From Saccharospirillum sp043196875 (GTDB lineage Bacteria; Pseudomonadota; Gammaproteobacteria; Pseudomonadales; Natronospirillaceae): a DNA stretch of 64,000 nt. Of this stretch, positions 24,310 to 33,143 are shown in pieces (within the stretch, counting starts at the first letter, position 1; each line of letters opens with the position of its first letter). Below the pieces are notes generated by a model. That model was not told the DNA's origin. It saw nothing but the letters and a program-made list of their open reading frames with translations, and searched no databases. The DNA lies in assembly GCF_043196875.1 (NCBI RefSeq), contig NZ_JBEBMX010000005.1, positions 186,001 to 250,000 of the forward strand, written 5' to 3'. Made by a program: the position numbers and the translations under genes.

Positions 24310-24955
24310 ACGCCACCTCCTGTTGCAGATCGCTGAGCAGAGCGCTCAGTTTGTTGGCCTCATCCGGTTGCACAGACCTCAGGCGCTGTTCAATCCGTTG
24401 CTGCAAATGCGCCGCTGCGAACTGTTCCAGCTGTTCCATCGCCGCTATGGTGGTATCGCTGTCGATGCCGGCGCAGAGCACGCCATGATTGCGCATCAGC
24501 CAGATGTGGCCGTGTTGATCAACCGCACGTTCGAGTCGGTTAGCCAGCCAGCGTGTGCCAGGCGCGTAGCCAACCAGGGCGATTTGTTGCCCAAGCACGG
24601 CTTGGTGTGCTGCCGGTACGGCAATGGTTTCGCCCAGCAGGGCGCAGGCGCTGGCCAGGGGTTGGTGGCTGTGAATGCTGCAGTTCAGGTCGGGTCGGCG
24701 GCGCAGCACCCGGGCGTGCAGTCTGGATTCGACCGATGGCGGTCGCGTCGCTTCAATCAGCGACAGGTCGTTCAGTCGCAGTACGCAGATATCGGCTGCG
24801 GTCATGCTCAGACAGTCGGTTGCCGGGGGCGTAACCGCGACCACGTCCTTGTCGAGGCGCAACATCAGACTGCCGCCAGCGTTAGCAAAATACCCTTGGT
24901 CGGACAGTTGCAGGCACAGCTCAACCAGGGCCTGGCGCTGGTGTTCAAATAGCAT
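24281..24955 (-). CDS. Class II aldolase/adducin family protein
   Basis: This 224-residue cytoplasmic protein has the metal-binding HxH of class II aldolases (NCSIHSHQPLA) and the third histidine in LMRNHGVLCAG. The N-terminal FANAGGSLMLRL corresponds to the phosphate-binding GN/GS region. Members cleave or isomerise sugar phosphates, for example fuculose- or ribulose-phosphate, or dehydrate methylthioribulose-phosphate. The substrate cannot be told. It is the first gene of a two-gene operon with a degenerate paralogue. Confidence 0.85.
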   Translation of the reverse strand: MLFEHQRQALVELCLQLSDQGYFANAGGSLMLRLDKDVVAVTPPATDCLSMTAADICVLRLNDLSLIEATRPPSVESRLHARVLRRRPDLNCSIHSHQPLASACALLGETIAVPAAHQAVLGQQIALVGYAPGTRWLANRLERAVDQHGHIWLMRNHGVLCAGIDSDTTIAAMEQLEQFAAAHLQQRIEQRLRSVQPDEANKLSALLSDLQQEVAYERADRDSA

Positions 24956-25405
24956 CGTTAGCTTCCCTTGTTAGTGCATCCTTGGTCTTACCCGCTACAC
25001 CATAGTACCGATGTCAGAGTTCGCTATAACGATGCCATTCGTCATGCCAACCTCTGCTCCAGAATGTGAAGCGGTTCTAGCTGTTTGACCTTGTTGGCTG
25101 CCAGCAGCTCGTCGATATGTCACTGCCCGCCACCGCCCGGTGCTTTGAAGCGCTCAGCATTTACCGCCATCCGCTGCTGAGAAATCAGGTTATACCGTTA
25201 TCTTTCGGAGCGGTTTTGTATCTTGGTGGGTTGAGGTTGAGGTGAACAGGACTGGGTTGTGGGGTTAGATGAAGCGGGCAGGGGGAACAGGGAACAGACA
25301 AGGGAAGCAGACAAGGGAAGCAGACAAGGGAAAAGGTCAGTTGGTTCGGCGCGGTGGTGAGTGGCGCTGGACCGGCGGGCTGGACGTGCAACCGGTCCGT
25401 GACGG
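24956..25405. other. 450-base non-coding stretch with tandem repeats
   Basis: No gene, tRNA or clear terminator is visible between the class II aldolase operon and lolB. It contains a three-copy 13-base tandem repeat (25293-25331). In Pseudomonas and E. coli ispE and prs follow lolB; they are absent here, so this may be a rearrangement scar. Confidence 0.6.
25293..25331. repeat. Three tandem copies of a 13-bp unit
   Basis: The unit AGCAGACAAGGGA occurs three times without gaps (25293-25305, 25306-25318, 25319-25331), the first with one mismatch. Copies this short and contiguous are not a CRISPR; slippage repeats are likely. Confidence 0.9.
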
Positions 25406-25966
25406 TTAGCTGGCGTCGGCCAGCCAGTTACGGATCACCAGTCGGCCACTGGAATCATCACGTTCGAAGTCGATGCGTCGCGGCAGGGCGTCGGCACCTT
25501 CGCCATAGTAGGACGGGAAGCTGACGGTCCAGCCGGATTGTTGCAGCCGGGTCAGGCGGCCCTGGTTATCGAGCGTCAGGGTGCCGATATCTCGCGGTGA
25601 AGCCCGACCACGCACCCAGTATTGCAGGTGATCCAGCGGCAGGTTCATATCGGCCAGCCGTTGACCCAGTTCGGTCAGGCTGCGCGCGCGCCAGACATCA
25701 TCGCCCTGACGCAGCGTGACCCGTCCCGGTCGGCCGGCCACTTCAACCCGGCCCTGGCCAAGCGGGCCACTCAATTCGATTTCAAAATCGGCTTGCGATT
25801 GCACCCAGTCGACATTGAAGCTGCTCGCTTCCCTGGCATTGCGCACCGCCATCTTGCCGCTGAAGGCCCAGGTTTCGGTGAGGTCGGCGTAGTCGGGTTG
25901 CGGTTCGCGGTTGGCGCAGCCGGCGAGGACCAGCAGTGCGGTTATCAGTATCAGCAGCTGTTTCAC
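25406..25966 (-). CDS. lolB: Outer-membrane lipoprotein receptor LolB
   Basis: LolB accepts lipoproteins from periplasmic LolA and inserts them in the outer membrane. The precursor has 186 residues with lipobox VLAGC (Cys17 followed by Ala, an outer-membrane sorting residue). The conserved WAFSGKMAVRN start of the beta-barrel, FELSGPLGQGRVEV-type strands and PLDHLQYWVRGRASP are all present. The start is a GTG that overlaps the stop of the upstream TPR gene by four bases (25963-25966), so translation is coupled. Confidence 0.95.
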   Translation of the reverse strand: MKQLLILITALLVLAGCANREPQPDYADLTETWAFSGKMAVRNAREASSFNVDWVQSQADFEIELSGPLGQGRVEVAGRPGRVTLRQGDDVWRARSLTELGQRLADMNLPLDHLQYWVRGRASPRDIGTLTLDNQGRLTRLQQSGWTVSFPSYYGEGADALPRRIDFERDDSSGRLVIRNWLADAS

Positions 25967-27717
25967 AGTTCCACTCCGAAGCGTTCCACCATGCCTTCGG
26001 CGGTCGGGCTGCTGGCGTTCAACTCGAAGGCATGACGCAACCAGCGCAACGCTTCGTCGCGTTCACCCTGAACCCATAACACTTCGGCCAGGTGGGCGGC
26101 GACTTCATCGTTATCAAAGTCGGCCAGCGCTTTGCGCAACCAGTCTTCGGCAACCACCAGATTACCCAGTCGATATTCCACCCAGCCTTTGGAGTCCATG
26201 ATCGCCGGATCGTCCGGCTCCAGTGCCAGAGCGCGATCGATGTAGTCTTTTGCCTGCGCCAGATTGATGTCGCGATCGGCCCAGCTGTAGCCCAGCGCAT
26301 TCAACGCCGAGGCGTTATCCGGGTCCAGTTCCAGAACGGTACTGAGGTTGCTGTCGGCCAGCTCATAGTTGCCGGTGCCGGTGGCGATCAGCGCCTGGTC
26401 GTAGAGCAGGGCGGTGTCACGCGGGTTCTGTTCCAGGCCATCATCCAATACCGCTATGGCGCGTTCCGGTTCACCCCGGCTGCGCAGGGCGCCGGCTTCC
26501 AGTCGCCAAAGCAGGGCGTTCTGCTGTGGAAGATCGGTGCGTGCCTGAGCCAGCAAGTCGCGCAGTTCCGCCAGATTATCCTGTGCCCAGAGTTCGCTCA
26601 GTTCGGCCAGCGCCGAAATCCGGTAAGGCGCATCCTGCACTGCCAAAAAGTGATTGGCGGCCAGCTCTGGACGGGCGTATTCGACGTTGATGCGGCCCAG
26701 ATAATAGTGCGCTTCATCGGCGTGAGCGCTTTGTGTCAGTCGTTTGAACAGCGCTTCAGCGGTGTCGTAATCGCCGGCTTCGAACGATTCACGGGCGAAG
26801 GTGCGCACGATCAACGGTTCGTTGGGGAAACGGTTGAACAGCGATTCCAGCACCTCGGTTTTATCGGCCATGCCCTGGCTGAAGGCGAAACTGGCATAGG
26901 CGCTGGCAACCTGGCTGTTGTCGGGAAAGCGCTCGGTCAGGTCGGCGATCAACTGGTGCGCCTGATCAATCTCATCGCGCTCCAGGTGCAGGCGGTAGGC
27001 CAGCAAGCCGGCGCCCGGGCTGTCGGATAGCTGACGCGAGCGCTGCACCTGAGCGTAGGCCGCATCGAACTCGCCGGCATCGGCCAGCAGACGGGCGCTG
27101 CCATACGGCAGATTGGCCGATTGCGGATATTGTTGCTGCAAACGCTGGTACATGTTCGCCAGTTCGATCTGACGTTGTGGCGATAAGTGACCGGTACCGA
27201 TCAGAGCGGTTTCTACCGGCGCCTGAGGGTCACGATCGAGCCAGGCGATAAGCGCTTGCTCGCCGGTATTAAAGTCGCCGTTGGCCAGACTCGATACCGC
27301 CAGACCCTGCCAGGCTTCAGGCACGTCTGGTTCCAGTTCCACCCAGTGTTGGGCGTGTGTCTGCATGCGGCCATAGTCGTTGATCAACTGGCTCAGCGCC
27401 GAGGCGCGGCGCGCCACTTGCGGATCGTCGATGCGGTTGTCGAGGCTGCTGTACAGTTCGGTCGCAGCCCCAAATTCACCTCTGTTGGTGGCAATTTCCG
27501 CGAGCAATAACTGATAGAAGCTCTGACCATCGAGCGGTGTGTTGGCGATTTCAGGCTCACGATTTGTCGTGGCTTCGACAGCGCTGGTTTGGCCTGCTGA
27601 CTGGGCACTGGGCGATGTCATGCCGGTGGCGCAACCACTGAGCACTAAGCTAGCCAGGGTAAGGGCGGGCAAAACACGAATAAGACGGAAACGATGTTCG
27701 GTGTTAGCTGACTTCAT
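25963..27717 (-). CDS. TPR lipoprotein upstream of lolB
   Basis: The 584-residue protein has a lipoprotein signal with lipobox VLSGC (Cys29) and about a dozen TPR-type helix pairs. Examples are AEALFKRLTQSAHADEAHYYLG, ALLYDQALIATGTGNYELADS and ASALNALGYSWADRDINLAQAKDYIDRALALEPDDPA. Homologues next to lolB are conserved in pseudomonads, where the function is not settled. The gene is divergent from hemA and overlaps lolB, so it is probably part of lipoprotein sorting or envelope assembly by association. Confidence 0.85.
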   Translation of the reverse strand: MKSANTEHRFRLIRVLPALTLASLVLSGCATGMTSPSAQSAGQTSAVEATTNREPEIANTPLDGQSFYQLLLAEIATNRGEFGAATELYSSLDNRIDDPQVARRASALSQLINDYGRMQTHAQHWVELEPDVPEAWQGLAVSSLANGDFNTGEQALIAWLDRDPQAPVETALIGTGHLSPQRQIELANMYQRLQQQYPQSANLPYGSARLLADAGEFDAAYAQVQRSRQLSDSPGAGLLAYRLHLERDEIDQAHQLIADLTERFPDNSQVASAYASFAFSQGMADKTEVLESLFNRFPNEPLIVRTFARESFEAGDYDTAEALFKRLTQSAHADEAHYYLGRINVEYARPELAANHFLAVQDAPYRISALAELSELWAQDNLAELRDLLAQARTDLPQQNALLWRLEAGALRSRGEPERAIAVLDDGLEQNPRDTALLYDQALIATGTGNYELADSNLSTVLELDPDNASALNALGYSWADRDINLAQAKDYIDRALALEPDDPAIMDSKGWVEYRLGNLVVAEDWLRKALADFDNDEVAAHLAEVLWVQGERDEALRWLRHAFELNASSPTAEGMVERFGVEL

Positions 27718-27987
27718 GCGATGACGGTTGTCCTGATCAGTAGAAACGGCATGACTGCGCGGCTCATTGTGCCAGATGGTGATAGCAGTGTCCCATCCAG
27801 CCTTGGCGCGACTTTGCTGCGATGCCGTCGATCATAAGGGGACGCCGCTACTAGGCTGGCTGTTGTATTGAGTAAAGCCGTGTAAAGGCCGGCTTAGGGT
27901 GGTTTCCGGCGCTGGGGCTGTCGCCTCGAACCGGGAAAATCGGTAGACTACGCGCCTTCCAGCGATAGCGAGTGGACCCCGCCTGAG

Positions 27988-29244
27988 ATGTCATTAGTGG
28001 CCATCGGCATCAATCATCAGACCGCCCCGATTGATATTCGGGAGAAGGTCAGCTTTGCGCCTGAAACCATGTCGGAGTCGCTGGCAGCGGTGTTGTCGTT
28101 ACCGGGTATCGAAGAAACCGTCATTTTGTCGACCTGCAACCGCAGCGAAATTTATTGCGCCGCCGACGAGCGCAGCATTGAAGCGGTGGTGCAATGGCTG
28201 GCGGATTACCACAACGTCGATATCAATCAGTTGCGCGATGCGCTCTATATTCATGTCGATCGGCCTGCCATTGAGCACCTCGGTCGCGTCGCCGCCGGCC
28301 TCGATTCCATGGTGCTGGGCGAGCCGCAAATTCTCGGTCAGTTAAAATCCGCCTTTGCCGTGGCTCAGGAATACGATTCGGTCGGCCAGCAACTGAATCA
28401 TCTGTTCCAACACAGTTTCCGCGTCGCCAAATCGGTACGGACGCAAACCGCTATCGGCGAGAATGCCGTCAGTGTCGCCTTCGCGGCGGTCAGCCTCAGC
28501 ACCCGCATTTTCGATACCTTAAGTAATTGCCGCGCGCTGCTGGTCGGCGCCGGTGAAACCATCGATCTGGTGGCGCGTCATCTGCGCGATAAAGGCGTGA
28601 CCGATCTGGTGGTCGCCAACCGCACCCTGACCCGGGCGCAGCAACTGGCCGAACAGTTTGGCGCTCGGGCGGTGTTACTGTCGGATATTCCCGATGAATT
28701 ACCCAAGGCCGATATCGTCATCAGTTCCACCGCCAGTCAGTTGCCGATCATCGGTAAGGGCATGGTCGAACGCGCTCTGAAAAAACGCCGTCACCGTCCG
28801 GTCTTTATGGTCGATATCGCCGTGCCGCGTGATATCGAAGCCGAAGTTGGTGAGCTGGGCGATGTCTATCTGTACACCGTCGACGATCTTAAGTCGGTGA
28901 TCGAAGCCAATGTGCGCAGCCGGCGTGAAGCCGCCAAAGAAGCGTTGCAAATTATTGGCCGCTCGACCGATGCTTTTAATCAATCCTTGATGGAACGGCA
29001 GGCGGCGGATGTGATTCGCCAGTTGCGCAGCAAGACCGAAGCCATGAAAAGCAGCGAACTGGAAAAGGCGCGCCGGGCGCTGGCCCAGGGCGGCGATCCG
29101 GAGCAGGTGCTGGAACAGCTGGCGCGCGGTCTGACCAATAAACTGCTGCACGCCCCGACCGTGGCGTTACGCAAAGCGCACGGCGATGGCGAAGCCGATG
29201 CCCGTGACTGGGCCACACGCCTGTTCGATCTGGAAGATTCCTAG
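27988..29244 (+). CDS. hemA: Glutamyl-tRNA reductase
   Basis: HemA reduces glutamyl-tRNA to glutamate-1-semialdehyde, the first committed step of heme synthesis. The 418 residues match. The catalytic cysteine is in VILSTCNRSEIY, the signature GINHQTAPIDIREKVSF is at the N-terminus, the tRNA-binding region carries GLDSMVLGEPQILGQLK and the NADPH-binding part has VGAGETIDLVARHL. It is followed by prfA and prmC, the usual gammaproteobacterial arrangement, and is divergent from lolB's operon. Confidence 0.97.
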   Translation: MSLVAIGINHQTAPIDIREKVSFAPETMSESLAAVLSLPGIEETVILSTCNRSEIYCAADERSIEAVVQWLADYHNVDINQLRDALYIHVDRPAIEHLGRVAAGLDSMVLGEPQILGQLKSAFAVAQEYDSVGQQLNHLFQHSFRVAKSVRTQTAIGENAVSVAFAAVSLSTRIFDTLSNCRALLVGAGETIDLVARHLRDKGVTDLVVANRTLTRAQQLAEQFGARAVLLSDIPDELPKADIVISSTASQLPIIGKGMVERALKKRRHRPVFMVDIAVPRDIEAEVGELGDVYLYTVDDLKSVIEANVRSRREAAKEALQIIGRSTDAFNQSLMERQAADVIRQLRSKTEAMKSSELEKARRALAQGGDPEQVLEQLARGLTNKLLHAPTVALRKAHGDGEADARDWATRLFDLEDS

Positions 29245-29326
29245 CGGTCCCATCCGCACAATCATTTTTTTTGTTCGGACCGTTGCTGACAACGGTTCGC
29301 TGCAACCACAGTTGGAATTCGAACGC

Positions 29327-30409
29327 ATGAAAGACTCCATCCGCCACAAGCTGGCCGATTTAACCGAACGTTATCAGGAACTGGCCCGTTTAATGGCCGA
29401 ACCCGATGTCATTGGCGATCAGAACCGCTTCCGCGCTTATTCCCAGGAATACGCCGAGCTGGAAGAAGTGGTTAGCTGTTTTGAAGATTATCAGGGCAGC
29501 GAAAGTGATCTCGAAGACGCCCGTTTAATGCTCAACGACAGCGACCCGGACATGCGCGAACTGGGCAAAGACGAAGTGCGTGCAGCCGAAGCCCGGTTGG
29601 CTGAACTCAGCGAGCAACTCGAAGTGCTGTTATTGCCCAAAGACCCGAACGACGGCAAGAACGTCTTTCTGGAAATTCGCGCCGGCACCGGTGGCGATGA
29701 GGCCGCGCTGTTTGCGGGCGATCTGTATCGCATGTACGCCCGTTATGCCGAACAGCTGGGTTGGCGTCTGGAAATTTTATCCGCCAGCGAAGGCGAGCAC
29801 GGCGGCTACAAAGAAGTGATCACTCGCATCAGCGGCGAGCGCGTTTATTCGCGGCTGAAATTCGAATCCGGTGCGCACCGGGTGCAGCGCGTTCCGGCCA
29901 CCGAAAGTCAGGGCCGCATTCATACCTCGGCCTGCACCGTGGCGGTGATGCCTGAAGCCGATGAACTGGCCGAAGTGGAAATCGATAAGAATCAATTGCG
30001 CGTCGATACCTACCGCGCCTCTGGTGCTGGTGGTCAGCACGTCAACAAAACCGATTCAGCGATTCGTATTACTCACCTGCCGACCGGCATCGTCGTGGAG
30101 TGTCAGGACGAGCGTTCGCAGCACAAAAACCGCGCCCGGGCGATGTCGTTGCTGGCGGCGCGTTTGCAGGATGCGCAGCAAAGTGCCGCCGCTCAGGAAC
30201 AGGCCGATACTCGTCGCTCGCTGGTTGGCAGTGGTGATCGTTCGGAGCGCATTCGCACCTACAATTTCCCGCAGGGACGGGTCACCGATCACCGCATCAA
30301 CCTGACTTTGTACAAGCTCGATGAAGTCATGACCGGCGATCTCGATCCCGTCATCGTGCCCTTGGTGCAGGAAGACCAGGCACGGCTGCTCGCGGAGATG
30401 GCATCGTGA
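29327..30409 (+). CDS. prfA: Peptide chain release factor 1
   Basis: RF1 terminates translation at UAA and UAG. From ATG 29327 it has 360 residues, the usual length. The GGQ peptidyl-hydrolase loop lies in RASGAGGQHVNKTDSA and the PAT tripeptide that reads the stop codon is in VQRVPATESQGR. An open frame extends upstream to 29186 but that part is not RF1. It is 82 bases after hemA and overlaps prmC by four bases. Confidence 0.97.
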   Translation: MKDSIRHKLADLTERYQELARLMAEPDVIGDQNRFRAYSQEYAELEEVVSCFEDYQGSESDLEDARLMLNDSDPDMRELGKDEVRAAEARLAELSEQLEVLLLPKDPNDGKNVFLEIRAGTGGDEAALFAGDLYRMYARYAEQLGWRLEILSASEGEHGGYKEVITRISGERVYSRLKFESGAHRVQRVPATESQGRIHTSACTVAVMPEADELAEVEIDKNQLRVDTYRASGAGGQHVNKTDSAIRITHLPTGIVVECQDERSQHKNRARAMSLLAARLQDAQQSAAAQEQADTRRSLVGSGDRSERIRTYNFPQGRVTDHRINLTLYKLDEVMTGDLDPVIVPLVQEDQARLLAEMAS

Positions 30410-31224
30410 GCAACAGCGTCAAAGCGGTACGGCAGTCGGCGCTTGCCCGTGGGCTCGATGCGCTCGACGCCGATCTGCTCTTGGCGCGCGCTCTGGGTCA
30501 GACCCGCACCTGGCTATTCACCTGGCCGGATAAAATCGTAGAGCCGGGTCCGTTAGCCACCTTTGAAGCGTTGCTCGAGCGTCGTCTGGCGGGCGAGCCG
30601 GTGGCGCATATTCTGGGTGAGAAAGAATTCTGGTCGTTGCCGCTGGCGGTTGATAATTCCACCCTGGTGCCGCGTCCGGATACCGAAACGCTGGTCGCCG
30701 CCGTACTCGATCGCTTTGCTACCGCGCCGTTGAATCTTGCCGATCTGGGCACTGGCACCGGCGCCATCGCTTTAGCGCTGGCCAGCGAACGGCCGGCTTG
30801 GAATATCGTGGCGATTGATCGCATTCCCGAAGCGGTAGCGTTGGCACAACTCAATGCCGAACGCTTAGCTTTGCCGGTTAAGGTGTTGGAAGGTAACTGG
30901 TGTGCGCCGCTGGCCGATGCCAGCCTGGATGTGCTGGTCAGCAATCCGCCTTATATCGATGCCCAAGACCCGCATCTGGCGCAGGGTGATGTGCGCTTCG
31001 AGCCGCGTTCTGCGCTGGTGGCGGATGAACAAGGCTTAGCCGATATTCGGCGCATCATCGGAGCAGGGCGTCGGGTGTTAAAACCAAGTGGCTGGTTGTT
31101 TCTGGAACATGGCTGGCAGCAGGGTGAGGCGGTGCGTCAGTTGCTTAAGCAGGCCGGTTATCACCAGATTAAAACGTTGCATGATCTGGCTGACCGCGAA
31201 CGGGTCAGCCTGGGGCATTTATAG
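30406..31224 (+). CDS. prmC: Release factor glutamine methyltransferase
   Basis: PrmC methylates the glutamine of the GGQ loop in RF1 and RF2 using S-adenosylmethionine. The 272-residue protein has the SAM loop LADLGTGTGAIALALA and the catalytic NPPY in VLVSNPPYIDAQDP. The GTG start overlaps the prfA stop (GTGA), so enzyme and one of its substrates are co-translated. Confidence 0.96.
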   Translation: MSNSVKAVRQSALARGLDALDADLLLARALGQTRTWLFTWPDKIVEPGPLATFEALLERRLAGEPVAHILGEKEFWSLPLAVDNSTLVPRPDTETLVAAVLDRFATAPLNLADLGTGTGAIALALASERPAWNIVAIDRIPEAVALAQLNAERLALPVKVLEGNWCAPLADASLDVLVSNPPYIDAQDPHLAQGDVRFEPRSALVADEQGLADIRRIIGAGRRVLKPSGWLFLEHGWQQGEAVRQLLKQAGYHQIKTLHDLADRERVSLGHL

Positions 31225-31247
31225 TTGGGAAGTTGTTCAGAGGCTTC

Positions 31248-31919
31248 CTAATAAACCAGTCGAATAACGGTTTGAGCGACGCAAGCCGGACGGCGCATGT
31301 TTTCGATTTCGACGGTAATTTCCTCGGTCACTTCCAGACCACGACGCACGATCTTCACGTCAATAATTTTCTTGCTGCCGCGAACCCGGCTGCCGGCTTT
31401 TAACGGGTACGGAAAGCGCACCTGATTCAGCCCCATATTGACCACCATCTTGGCGCCTTTGTAAGGCGGGTTTTCCGGATCGACGGCGTTGGTCAAACGC
31501 GGAATCAGCGACAGCGTCAGAAAGCCATGAGCGATGGCGGCTTTGAATGGCGACTCTTCAGCGGCGCGTTCCGGGTCGGTATGAATCCATTGGCGATCTT
31601 CAGTCACTTCGGCGAACTGATTGATGCGATGTTGCTCCACAGCCATCCAGTCGCCGACATAGACCACGGTGTCCAGTTGGGCGAGCAACTGCTGACGCAT
31701 CAGTTCCGCTTCCGGGCTATCGCAACTGGGTTGGGCTTCATCGTCACTCAGGGCGCGATGGTCGCTGTCGAGAATCCAGTTAACCCACTGATAATTGCGC
31801 GCGCTTTGCCACAGTTCGCTCCAGTATTCGCGCCATTGCGGCGCAATTAAATCGCGAAATTCCGCCTGATTGCGCGTCAGGCGTTCGGTTTTCTCTTTCA
31901 ACATATCGATGACGTTCAT
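31248..31919 (-). CDS. MaoC-type (R)-enoyl-CoA hydratase with N-terminal extension
   Basis: The C-terminal 140 residues form a MaoC hot-dog domain with the catalytic Asp and His of (R)-specific enoyl-CoA hydratases: INQFAEVTEDRQWIHTDPERA and FKAAIAHGFLTLSLIP. Such enzymes feed (R)-3-hydroxyacyl-CoA into polyhydroxyalkanoate or other lipid pathways. About 85 N-terminal residues, helical and Trp/Glu-rich (EYWSELWQSARNYQWVNW), have no domain I recognise; they may mediate association, as in phasin-like segments. Two direct repeats lie upstream. Confidence 0.8.
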   Translation of the reverse strand: MNVIDMLKEKTERLTRNQAEFRDLIAPQWREYWSELWQSARNYQWVNWILDSDHRALSDDEAQPSCDSPEAELMRQQLLAQLDTVVYVGDWMAVEQHRINQFAEVTEDRQWIHTDPERAAEESPFKAAIAHGFLTLSLIPRLTNAVDPENPPYKGAKMVVNMGLNQVRFPYPLKAGSRVRGSKKIIDVKIVRRGLEVTEEITVEIENMRRPACVAQTVIRLVY

Positions 31920-32011
31920 CCGGCATCCCTCTTTCCCGGGTGATGACTGATAACAGGCCGTACAGGGTGATGGCCAATTGGAACGGTACCGGCGACGTAC
32001 ACCGTTCTGAG

Positions 32012-32040
32012 TCTATTAACTGCTGTTGATTCTATTAACT
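32012..32040. repeat. Direct repeat pair upstream of MaoC gene
   Basis: TCTATTAACT occurs at 32012-32021 and 32031-32040, 19 bases apart centre to centre, about 95-120 bases before the MaoC start. This near two-turn spacing suits a tandem protein-binding site. Confidence 0.45.
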
Positions 32041-32102
32041 AACAAAGCACGAATAATGCCATATTTTTTGCGGCCATTCTTGGCCACAAGTCACAACTCC
32101 AT

Positions 32103-33041
32103 TTAACCGCGACTGTTTATCCAGCTTGCCAGCTTGGCTTCGATCTGGCGCAGCAGAATCGCCATGGCCTCGTTGGATGCCCAGCCAACATGCGGCGTCA
32201 CAATAACGCGCGGATGTTCCGCCAGCCGCCAGATGGTGTCCGACGGCAGCGGTGGCTCGTTGGTGGCCACATCCAGACCGGCACCGCCCAGCTGGCCGGT
32301 GCGCAAGGCATCCAGAACAGCGCTTTCGTCAATCAGACCACCGCGACCGGTGTTGATCAGTACACAGCCAGGTTTGAGCAGGGCCAGCGTTTCGGCGTTG
32401 ATCAGTTTCGCCGTCGCGGCAGTGAGCGGGCAATGCAGGCTGAGCACATCGGCCTGGCCCAGGGCAGTTGCAAAGTCGGTATAACCGTCACGGACTGAGT
32501 CGGCACCGGCACGTTCGGCGTAGCACAGTTGCATGCCCAGGGCTTCCGCCCGGCTGGCCAGCGCATCGCCCAGAGCGCCGCGACCAATGATGGTCAGCGT
32601 ACGACCGGCGAGGTTTTGAATTGGCGCCACACGGTTGCAGAAAAACGGGCTGTCCGACCAACCGCGCTGGTCGGCATCGGCCAGGTATTCCTTGAGGTTT
32701 CGAGCCAGCGCCAGCATCAGCATCAGGGCGTGTTCGCCGACCGCTTCACTGGCGTAACCGACGGCGTTGATCACGGTAATGCCGGCTTCGCTGCAATAGT
32801 CGAGATCGACGTTATTAGTACCGGTCGCGGTGACGGCAATGCATTCGAGCTTGGGTAATTGCGCCAGCAGCGGCGCGTCGAGCACGACTTTATTGACCAC
32901 CGCCAGTTGGCAGTCGGCCAGGCGTTCGAGTCGTTGGTCGGCTTGGGTGAGGCTATATTCGGTCCAATCGGTGATGGCGGCTGGCGGTTGCAATGCCAGC
33001 TCATCAGGGAAGGTACCGCGGTCGAGAAAAGCGCCTTTCAT
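32103..33041 (-). CDS. D-2-hydroxyacid dehydrogenase (glycerate/hydroxypyruvate type)
   Basis: This 312-residue NAD-dependent oxidoreductase has the two-domain layout of the family. The nucleotide-binding motif is LTIIGRGALGDALASRA, the substrate Arg is in LINTGRGGLIDE, the Glu in GAGLDVATNEPP and the catalytic His in VIVTPHVGWAS. It most resembles glycerate dehydrogenases that act on hydroxypyruvate or glyoxylate, though 2-ketoacid specificity is not certain. GGGAAG lies six bases before the ATG. It follows pta by about 100 bases on the same strand. Confidence 0.87.
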   Translation of the reverse strand: MKGAFLDRGTFPDELALQPPAAITDWTEYSLTQADQRLERLADCQLAVVNKVVLDAPLLAQLPKLECIAVTATGTNNVDLDYCSEAGITVINAVGYASEAVGEHALMLMLALARNLKEYLADADQRGWSDSPFFCNRVAPIQNLAGRTLTIIGRGALGDALASRAEALGMQLCYAERAGADSVRDGYTDFATALGQADVLSLHCPLTAATAKLINAETLALLKPGCVLINTGRGGLIDESAVLDALRTGQLGGAGLDVATNEPPLPSDTIWRLAEHPRVIVTPHVGWASNEAMAILLRQIEAKLASWINSRG

Positions 33042-33143
33042 TTTGGCTTCCCGTGTCGCAGTTAATAATGAGCTAAGAGTAACGGTTGGCGGCGCTGCAG
33101 GAAAGCTGGGGCGGGTGCCGGACCCGCCCTTGAACGGTGGTAC

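Noticed and set aside
25293..25331. CRISPR-like repeats
   Set aside because: The 13-bp units are contiguous without spacers and number only three; no cas genes are near.
24956..25405. tRNA gene near lolB, as the tRNA-Gln in pseudomonads
   Set aside because: No cloverleaf or GTTCGAATC-type T-loop is found on either strand of this gap.
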